From contig JAJGOT010000292.1 in the NCBI GenBank assembly GCA_022457155.1, forward strand, positions 877,501 through 941,500: DNA of 64,000 nt, in the 5' to 3' direction. This stretch comes from Cladopsammia gracilis (lineage: Eukaryota > Cnidaria > Anthozoa > Scleractinia > Dendrophylliidae). This document shows positions 56,440 to 64,000 of the stretch, piece after piece (positions within the stretch are counted from its first letter, which is position 1; each line of letters begins with the position of its first letter). The notes beneath the pieces were generated by a model. That model did not search any database. It saw only the letters and a program-made list of their open reading frames with translations, and was not told the origin of the DNA. The position numbers and the translations under genes were made by a program.

Positions 56440-57250
56440 GCGGAATGTCGGCAGACCGACTCTCTTTTACGGTCCGTACGGTTTACAGACCGTCAAACTG
56501 TTTGACCCCACACTCGGAGTATGCAGTGAAAATATTCTAAGTCCCCTTAATGAGATGCAGTTTACGGACTGTCAATGGACCGACTCTCTCTTTTACGGTC
56601 CGTACAAACCGTACATACCGTCAAACTGTTTGACCCCACACTCGGAGTATGTAGTGAAAATATTCTAAGTCCCCTTAATGAGATGCAGTTTACGGACTGT
56701 CAACGGACCGACTCTCTCTTTTACGGTCCGTACAAACCGTACAGACCGTCAAACTGTTTGACCCCACACTCGGAGTATGTAGTGAAAATATTCTAAGTCC
56801 CCTTAATGAGATGCAGTTTACGGACTGTCAACGGACCGACTCTCTCTTTTACGGTCCGTACAAACCGTACAGACCGTCAAACTGTTTGACCCCACACTCG
56901 GAGTATGTAGTGAAAATATTCTAAGTCCCCTTAATGAGATGCAGTTTACGGACTGTCAACGGACCGACTCTCTCTTTTACGGTCCGTACAAACCGTACAG
57001 ACCATCAAACTGTTTGACCCCACACTCGGAATATGTAGTGAAAATATTCTAAGTCCCCTTAATGAGATGCAGTTTACGGACTGTCAACGGACCGACTCTC
57101 TCTGTTACGGTCCGTACAAACCGTACAGACCGTCAAACTGTTTGACCCCACACTCGGAGTATGTAGTGAAAAATCCTAATTAGGATTTTTCACTACATAC
57201 TCCGAGTAAGTCCCCTTAATGAGATGCAGTTTACGGACTGTCAACGGATC
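56440..57250. repeat. 128-bp tandem array, about 6 copies
   Basis: TTTACGGACTGTCAACGGAC recurs at 56561, 56689, 56817, 56945 and 57073, exactly 128 bp apart, then at 57230 after an inserted palindrome. Each unit contains several inverted ACGGTCCGTAC / CCGTACAGACCG words. Confidence 0.92.
57153..57206. repeat. Perfect 54-bp palindrome with no spacer
   Basis: CTCGGAGTATGTAGTGAAAA continues to a centre at CCTAATTAGG and returns exactly. It marks a head-to-head inversion inside the 128-bp array. Confidence 0.92.
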
Positions 57251-57344
57251 GACTGGTCACTATTACATTTTGTCAGACCGTACAGATCGTAAAGCGGCTT
57301 TGACAGACTGTATCCGTGCGTCTATATTGGACAACACTCAAATG

Positions 57345-57873
57345 TCGAGTCTTCAATTTGTTTTACAGATTCTCTTAATTTTGGTTTACTGCCATGACTA
57401 TCAAGTCTGGATCCAAAATAACATTAAAGTCCCCACCTATAATGATCTTGCCATCGTCCTCTATATTGATTTTATCCAATTCATCCTTGATTTGGTCGAA
57501 AAAAAGAAATTGTTCATCTTGTTTGGAGCATAAATATTCAAAAATATGAACTTTTGATCTTGTACTAATGCCTCCACCAGAACAAAACGACCTTGGTTAT
57601 CCTGACGAATAGATTTAAGCTCAAATTCTAAACAATCTCTAATCATGATCATAGTGCCCCTGCTATGCTCAGAGCCATGCGAAAAAAATATTTTACCTTT
57701 TCATTGCCTATTCCAAGTATTTTCAACCTCCTTAGTACTATATGTTTCTTGTAAGAAACAAAAATTATATCCGCTTGTTGCTTCACCAGCCATCCAAACA
57801 CTGCTTTCCGTTTCTCAAAAGACCGAATCCCTCGAGCATTTAGTGATACTAATTTAAATGCAACATTTAACAT
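57345..57873 (-). pseudogene. L1-like ORF2, N-terminal endonuclease part
   Basis: It begins MLNVAFKLVSLNARGIRS, followed by WLVKQQADIIF. After a frameshift FLQETYSTKEV follows (the catalytic glutamate in QET is at about 57746), then a stop codon, IFFSHGSEHSRG, VLVEALVQDQKFIFLNIYAP and GGDFNVILDPDLD, the APE-type endonuclease core. It ends near KQIEDST at 57345. The remaining part of the endonuclease (the SDH region) is absent. This domain nicks target DNA to start reverse transcription. Confidence 0.85.
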
Positions 57874-58298
57874 TTTTCATTAAATCATTCATGACTTGCC
57901 ACCTTTGACAAAAGACCCCATTACTCATATAACTTACTTTAGCATAAGAAAAATTTACATAACTGTATCCAAATATCGGCCTTCCAAAAACTATAGTGCA
58001 ACAATACTTAACATTGAGAACTATCAATTTGAATAATAAAAAAAAACAATATTGGGCGGCAACCAGAAATACTGTTTTGCTGCCGTAGAACGAATCGAGG
58101 ATAGAAAACTACCAATAAAGAACAATAAAAAATAATTAATACACGAAAGTACACAAATAAATACTATTTTCTTCGAAATTCTAAATTGATCTCTCGCCCC
58201 TCTCGGTTCCCAAAATATATACAAAATATAACCTGACTTAAAGAATTTTATGTGAAATACCGCTAACATATAGCAATATAAAACTTCAATCAAGGTAA

Positions 58299-59172
58299 TT
58301 AAAGTGGGTTTAAAACTCCATCAATAAACAATTTATCCGGTTGAGCTCGACTAAAGTAAGCAGTCTTACCGTCTTTTCTTGCCTCAGACAGTTTTTTCAT
58401 TTGAAGCTTAAGTTTCCTACGTCGTGCAATTTCCTGCGGGAAGTTGGCAGACAAACCATACCCAGTGTCTTTTAAAGATTTAGCTTTCGAGAACACGAAT
58501 TCTCTGTCGCTGTAACGAAGGAAGCGAGCTAGAATTGGTCGCGGCGTCCCATCTTCGTTGATCTTGCCCACTCTATGTACCCTCTGAAATTCTATATCAC
58601 GTTGTTTTACCTTCCAGCAGTTCTCTAGGAATACTTCAAGTTCTTTGAGCGTGTCTTCTCCGTCACCGTACTCGTTAATACCATAAAATCTTAAATTTTC
58701 TCGCCTTGAGTACACTTCAGCATGTAGCAGTTTGTCTTCCAACTCTTTATACTTTCATTGCAAACTTCTTTGGCTTCTTCGCTGGCGGCTTTGGCTTCGT
58801 CTACTTGCTTGTTGAGTTCTGTTACACCATTTTTCAATTCATCAACTGCTTGTCTTGTTTTCAAATGGTTCTCTTCCAGTTTTTGCACCTTGTTTTCCAG
58901 CCTGTCAAATTTCTTCTCCAAATTTAAAACCGAGGAATTAATTTGTTCTAGTTTTTGTCCATATCGTCTAACCTCATTAGAATTAACTCGATTCTAGATC
59001 CTAAACCTTGTGCCATGGCGAGTGCGTCCCAAGTTTCGTCGGTTAAAAGATCCAGCGAGGAGCTCGAACTTGACCTTGTTTCTTTTATCCTTTTCTCTTC
59101 CGGAGATTTCAAGTTTAGCTCGCTATCTGAAAGGCTAAAATTGCTTGTACGGTTTTTCCTTTTCGACGTCAT
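58299..59172 (-). pseudogene. L1-like ORF1 (RNA-binding chaperone type), frameshifted
   Basis: It starts at 59172 with MTSKRKNRTSNFSLSDSE, a basic, serine-rich N-terminus. One frameshift near 58955 leads into a coiled coil (FDRLENKVQKLEENH, AVDELKNGVTELNKQV). A second frameshift near 58745 leads into LHAEVYSRRENLRFYGI, IEFQRVHRVG, PILARFLRYSDREFV and GLSANFPQEIARRRK, ending at 58299. The order coiled coil, then RRENLRFYGI and RVHRVG, is that of the L1 ORF1 RRM-like RNA-binding domain (transposase_22 family). ORF1 protein packages element RNA. The two frameshifts inactivate it. Confidence 0.85.
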
Positions 59173-59302
59173 AATATAAACATCAGAATATTTCAGTTAA
59201 ATATCATTTGTAAGAAACGAAAGTATGGAGAGCGACCAAACACACGTCTACTCACCTCGCATACCTCGACCCAGTCCCTTCGTGCGATAGTTTAATGAAG
59301 GT

Positions 59303-59399
59303 GTGAAAATCCTGATAAAGAACAGCTATACTGCATCACTGTTACAGAATACTAATAGGAATACTAATAAGCTTTATCACTATTGTTCTTATAACCCCA
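59303..59399. other. No gene seen
   Basis: Unremarkable flank of the L1-like element. Confidence 0.4.
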
Positions 59400-59580
59400 A
59401 CCCCTTGCCTCCTTCTTCTCTCCCCCTCCTTTTCCCCACTCCTCCCTCCTCCTTCTCCTTCTCCTTCTCCTCCTCCTTTCTCCCCGCCCCCGCCTCTCCC
59501 TACTTCCCCCCATCCTTTTTCCCCTCCTCCTCCCCCTCCTTCTGCCCCCTCCTTCTCCTCCCTTCTTCTTCACCCACTCA
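59400..59580. repeat. Polypyrimidine tract (CT-rich, ~180 bp)
   Basis: Almost entirely C and T on the plus strand, with CTCCTTCTCCTTCTCC words and mirror symmetry. Such tracts can form triplex (H-DNA) structures. The minus-strand Gly/Arg/Lys frame is an artefact. Confidence 0.85.
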
Positions 59581-62500
59581 AAGGAATAAGAAATAGGTAA
59601 AATAAATGTGAGCAGCAGAACTGTATAGATATTTACATTGGTGAGCTATTGTAAATATACGTACATTTGTGCTGCTTATAAATGATTTAGATTACATACA
59701 GTATAGCTGTTCTGTGTCAGGATTTACAAACCCCCATTAAGTTTTCATTTCTTTTGTATAATTATACAATACATACGGTACATGTATATAACACCATAGC
59801 ACCATCAAACAGAAATTTACCAAAGTGTACAGTAAACCATTCAAAACCTGTTAAGACTAAACTTTCTTGACGACTATTAATATTACTATTAGACAGCATG
59901 CAGTGCAGGATTTCATGGAAAGCATGGATCAAAGATCGGGGCTCAAGGATCGCGGATAACAGATCAAGGATTTTTGAAATAAAGTCAATGAAAAATAAGA
60001 GAAAGTTAATATCAAAGATCACACAAAATTTGAAAAAAAAAATGAAAAAATGAAAACAAATAAATTGAATCTTTCTGTATAAAATAAAGTAAAATGAAAT
60101 ATAAATTATTTTATAACTCAAGGAAATGCGCACGCTATGATTAGTCAAACCGTGTTAATTATAACTTGATAAAGCATGCACAAATTCTTGCCCCCTTGTG
60201 GTCATTAAAGAAATAAAAAATACTTGTTCCTTGTGCATTGTTCAGTTATATAAGCCCTGGGAATTTTTTAAAACACTTGAGAAGTGTGAGAAGCACACTT
60301 CTCTTGTGCTCTTAATAATTCCCGTGTGTTCTTAATAATTCCTGTGCACTTGTATAACTCAATAATGCACTCGGCACATATTTTAAGTTCTAATAATGAC
60401 CTTGCGAGATCGTACGACAAAAGTAAGTCCAGTTGTAAACAGTCAATGTCTTAATACTTTCACCTCCTCTGTTCAACCTGTTTATACTCCAGTTGTCAGC
60501 TCAAGGAGTTTGGGGGTGTGTTCTACTCAACGTAGATTTGATTTGATTGGCATTTTAATTGATACAAGCAAACTGTTAGGAAGCTGGCTGGGTTTTCTCT
60601 AAAATCTTCACTGCTCCCCTCCCCCCTTATTCACTCCCCGCCCCCTCCCCCACACTGAAGTCTGGATCACTGCTAAAATATACACTGTAAACAAGAAATT
60701 AATTCACACAAAATAATAAATTATGATTCATGAATCACGTTTAATTTAAAAGTCATATGTAAGAAAAAATTGCATTATTTGCACAATCCTTGATTAATTA
60801 TTAATATTTTTATTTATTTAGTTTTCTCTTACTTATATTTCCTTTTTTGTGATTCTTAAATTTTGATTCCTGTTCGTTGATCCAGGATCCATATTTTCCA
60901 GGAAACTCGGTGCAGTGCAGTTGAGGCTATAGCTATGATGTTTCCCAGCTTGTGTCTGAAAAGCTGGGTTTGTTTAATACCACATGTGACAGTACATGTA
61001 TATTACACAGTACATATAGTACTGTCACATGTTTTCTCTATTTTCACCTCATAGCAATGAAGTCAGCATGTTAGTTATAATAATGATGATCTTACAGTGG
61101 CTCGCCTGGATTTTTTGGGGGCGATAGCCCCAAGTTTGAGCATTAACTACAACACCTTTAACAATGCTATGGAAAAACGGTCAGCACAGCTGTATTAGAT
61201 AAAGATGAAAATTAATAAAATTATTTTGTTAAGACCATTGTTATATTGATATCGGAGTTGCCATATCAACATAAGGATGCAATGACGTTTTTTAATTGCC
61301 GCTGTATTTCTCGGCAGCAGGAAGTTTTTTGGCAATCGATTAAGGGAGCTTGTACCTCCTATAGTCGCCTCCATTGTGGCAAAGTTGGAACAATTGTATC
61401 AGCGTTTTTGAAATTTTTGGAGATGCAGTTTTGGGGATTATAAATACAGTGAAAAACACTCATTGGCTAATATCTAAAGAAAACAATGCGCTTCGGGGAT
61501 GGAGTTTCATTGCATAGTGGTTTGATTCCATCTGAGATTGGTGTGAAAAAGTGAGAGGGGTTGCTTTGGCCGATTGCGAGAAAGAAGGATTTTCCATTTT
61601 GTATGTAATTTGGTCTACGCATACAAATGTGATGATAATTTGGAAACTGCTTGATAATTTTTTTTTAATTTTGCAATCTCGAGATTAATCATCAATTTAT
61701 ATGCCTGCAAGTTTCAAGGACATTGAAAACATGCAAGGCAATTAAATTTCATAGGGCCTCCAATGTACCATTTTTTTCCAACAGACTTGTGTTTACAAGT
61801 GAGCGACCTCATTATTCGCGGGTATTGTTTTCAACTTTCATATGCACGTGCACAACTTTAGCAAAAAATTTATTTGCATCGAACAGAACACTCGATTGCT
61901 TTCCGAAGAATTTTCCGAAACATAAAATTATATTGTTTATCTCTGCAATTTTAAATGTGATTTACAAAATTGTTACACTCTTATAAACTTCAAACTAAGT
62001 ACAATATTTTGTGTAAGTTTCATACTAATTCAATACAGAAAAGTTAGTTAAACGGCTGCTCAAAAATGTTCAGTGTGGCTACATGGAAACTGGAGGGAAA
62101 CACCTTAAGCCTGTGCAGATAATTAATGACAGTTGATGATAGTTTGTGTCCAAACATCAACTACCGTTGACTATCATGCACTTAATTAGGGGGTTAAGTT
62201 CTGTTCTGTTCTTTTTTTTGGATGTGAACGCAAATAATTACATATATTCAATGATCAATAAAGTATGACTGTCATGTAAAATTGAACAAAAAAATGACAC
62301 TGAAACCTCTCTTCCATGCATGTGAAGAGAGATAAAGCATGTGAAGAGAGATAATTATGGCAGATAAACAAAATAATAAAATTATTATTATAAGTTCATG
62401 TGACTTAACAAATTATCCAGGCTTAAAAGTTCCCAGTGCTTCTTGGGTGTAATCCAGATATGTCAGGCCTTTTGACTGTGAGCTACAATTAATGTATCAT

Positions 62501-62675
62501 GTGTCTTTGTGATGTCATAAATATCTTAAAAAGAATTGTATGTGTCTGTAATGTGTACACTTGTGTCTGATTGAGTCCCGAGTGTTACGTACAGGCTGGA
62601 GTTTTAATATACAGTCATTGAGAAAAAACGTTTAACAGAATTGTTTAAAACCCATTGTTATGTGTATTAACTGAG
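59581..62675. other. No gene seen
   Basis: AT-rich DNA with no credible exons. A hairpin with ATGTGACAGTAC and GTACTGTCACAT arms lies near 60985-61030. GGATCAAAGATCGG-type words near 59930 and GATCCAGGATCC near 60882 may be dispersed repeat fragments. Confidence 0.5.
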
Positions 62676-63385
62676 AATGGCCAATCTTTTCATCTGGGAG
62701 TCAGACATTTCTGTGGAACAATGACCAGTATAATACAACACAAGAATGGCAATTCCTTTCATCTGGGAGTCAGACATTTCTGTGGAACATGACCAGTATA
62801 ATACAACAGTATAGAATGGTAATTCCTTTCATTTGGGAGTCAGACATTTCTGTGGAACATGACCAGTATAATACAACACTAGAATGGCAATTCCTTTCAT
62901 TTGGGAGTCAGACATTTCTGTGGAACATGACCAGTATAATACAACACTAGAATGGCAATTCCTTTCATCTGGGAGTCAGACATTTCTGTGGAACATGACC
63001 AGTGTAATACAACACTAGAATGGCAATTCCTTTCATCTGGGAGTCAGACATTTCTGTGGAACATGACCAGTATAATACAAAACTAGAATGGCAATTCCTT
63101 TCATCTGGGAGTCAGACATTTCTATGGAAAATGACCAGTATAATACAACACTAGAATGGCAATTCCTTTTATCTGGGAGTGAGACATTTCTGTGGAACAT
63201 GACCAGTATAATACAACACTAGAATGGCAATTCCTTTCATTTGGGGGTCAGACATTTCTGTGGAACATGACCAGTATAATACAACACTAGAATGGTAATT
63301 CCTTTCATCTGGGGGTCAGACATTTCTGTGGAACATGACCAGTATAATACAACACTAGAATTGCAATTCCTTTCATCTGAGAGTC
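62676..63385. repeat. ~68-bp tandem array, about 10 copies
   Basis: The unit contains GGCAATTCCTTTCATCTGGG, AGTCAGACATTTCTGTGG and AACATGACCAGTATAATAC. Copies vary by 1-2 bases in length. Confidence 0.92.
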
Positions 63386-63387
63386 CT

Positions 63388-63613
63388 TTACCCTTTAACT
63401 CCCAAGAGTGCCAAACATCAGAAATAATTCAAGAAATATCCAAATTTCATTTTGGAAAATCTAAAAAAAAAAACAAATAAAGGTACTACACAAAAGTAGT
63501 GCCAAAGAAGTTTCATTTGAATGGTCACACCACAAGGATTTCGTTGACAGCAAACTCAAAAGTTGGAACTACATTTCTTGTCTCCATTATTGACTCTGGG
63601 AGTGAAAGGGTTA
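63388..63613. mobile_element. 226-bp MITE with ~18-bp TIRs
   Basis: CCCTTTAACTCCCAAGAGT at 63391 is imperfectly inverted as ACTCTGGGAGTGAAAGGG at 63593-63610. It sits directly at the end of the 68-bp array. It is noncoding. Confidence 0.7.
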
Positions 63614-64000
63614 ATACTATAGGACAGTTGTACAACTCTAGAATGGTACATGTACATGTAAGTTTCTTCTCCTACATTCATGTGAGTCCTTGTTGTTGCA
63701 GTCATTGAGGATGTTGATCTCAATTTTAACTTGCTCATGAAGTCCTGGGGATGGACAATTTAATTTTCAGGGGAGCGGGGAAATTTTTCTGAGCATGAAT
63801 TTTTTTCCATTGAGGCTGTGCAAGAATTATTTTCGAGATTGTCCCACACTTTTCTTTTCTTCGGCTTTCTGTGCACATGTTTTCCTCTATTTTGCTGTGC
63901 AGGAGTTTTTGGGGTATTTTAAGTTATCCTATGGCACAATGTCACAATGGTTGCCAGATTCAAAGTTTGCACCCACAATCTCTGTTAAGGGAGGGGGACC
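63614..64000. other. No gene seen
   Basis: T-rich and G-rich DNA that resembles the G-rich dispersed repeat near 3051. The element continues past the window edge. Confidence 0.4.

Larger units (their letters stand above)
52774..57345. mobile_element. ~4.57-kb insertion in the L1-like ORF2, replacing part of the endonuclease
   Basis: It consists of a left arm (52774-53694), a centre (53695-55230), a right inverted arm (55231-56145), the rest of family A repeat (to about 56405) and a 128-bp tandem array (56440-57250). The left junction falls in TTTCCA, shared by the L1 codons for WK and by family A, so a microhomology join is likely. About 100 codons of endonuclease are missing between the two L1 pieces. 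I see no transposase in the insert. Confidence 0.75.
49441..59288 (-). mobile_element. Near full-length L1/Tx1-like retrotransposon, split by a nested insertion
   Basis: On the minus strand the order is 5' leader (59288-59173), ORF1 (59172-58299), ORF2 endonuclease (57873 to about 57345), inserted DNA (about 57345-52774), ORF2 reverse transcriptase to C-terminus (52779-49807), 3' UTR and poly(A), seen as T-runs at 49441-49469. A perfect 14-bp direct repeat, AGTTTAATGAAGGT, lies at 49427-49440 and 59289-59302. This is the target duplication expected of target-primed reverse transcription and proves that both ends belong to one insertion. Several frameshifts and stops make it inactive. Confidence 0.92.

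Noticed and set aside
56438..56796. Frames of 73-76 codons with SLFYGPYKPY
   Set aside because: Created by the 128-bp tandem array.
59364..59573. Gly/Arg/Lys-rich minus-strand frame
   Set aside because: Reverse complement of a polypyrimidine tract.

Overview
The window looks like repeat-rich, AT-rich animal genomic DNA, most likely from a cnidarian and probably an anthozoan or stony coral. This is inferred from spliced exons with GT/AG borders, a kinase of a type I associate with coral genomes, several retrotransposon classes (L1/Tx1-like, CR1-like, DIRS-like, a possible Penelope-like relic), many foldback/MITE elements, and dispersed repeats I associate with corals. There are no bacterial operons, ribosome binding sites, CRISPR arrays or rRNA genes. 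No database search was possible, so family names rest on motifs.

Only one well-supported host gene is visible: a plus-strand coiled-coil protein kinase gene at about 14.9-22.4 kb. Three exons join in matching phase: 14896-15058, 16123-17315 and 22180-22386. The middle exon encodes about 11 copies of a 14-residue coiled-coil repeat followed by a kinase N-lobe and catalytic loop. The last exon completes the C-lobe. The 4.86-kb intron between them holds a duplicated exon tail, a small MITE, a 49-bp tandem array, about 2 kb of a 21-bp minisatellite and an antisense CR1-like retrotransposon fragment. Upstream exons were not found.

Region by region: 0-8 kb holds foldback elements, an unrecognised exon-like ORF with two copies of a small module, and a LINE 3' end. 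8-12.2 kb holds a 24-bp minisatellite, a MITE and a decayed DIRS-like retrotransposon (gag with zinc knuckle, RT, RNase H). 12.8-14.7 kb holds foldback elements. The kinase gene follows. 22.4-27.8 kb is dominated by six tandem arrays. 28-39.8 kb holds three tRNA-like SINE heads, a 1.04-kb TIR element, a Mutator-like element with a perfect 9-bp target duplication, a possible Penelope-like remnant, a broken cysteine-rich ORF and a second copy of the 12.8-kb element. 40-44.6 kb holds a 66-bp higher-order array, nested foldbacks and a third copy of the small module behind a signal-peptide-like segment. 48.75-59.3 kb holds a pogo/Tigger-like MITE and an almost complete but dead L1-like retrotransposon on the minus strand, bracketed by a perfect 14-bp target duplication and split by about 4.6 kb that includes two ~0.92-kb inverted arms. 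59.3-64 kb is mostly empty apart from a pyrimidine tract and a 68-bp array.

The elements do not form a pathway. The window is best read as one kinase gene embedded in nested, mostly inactive mobile DNA and locally amplified satellites.
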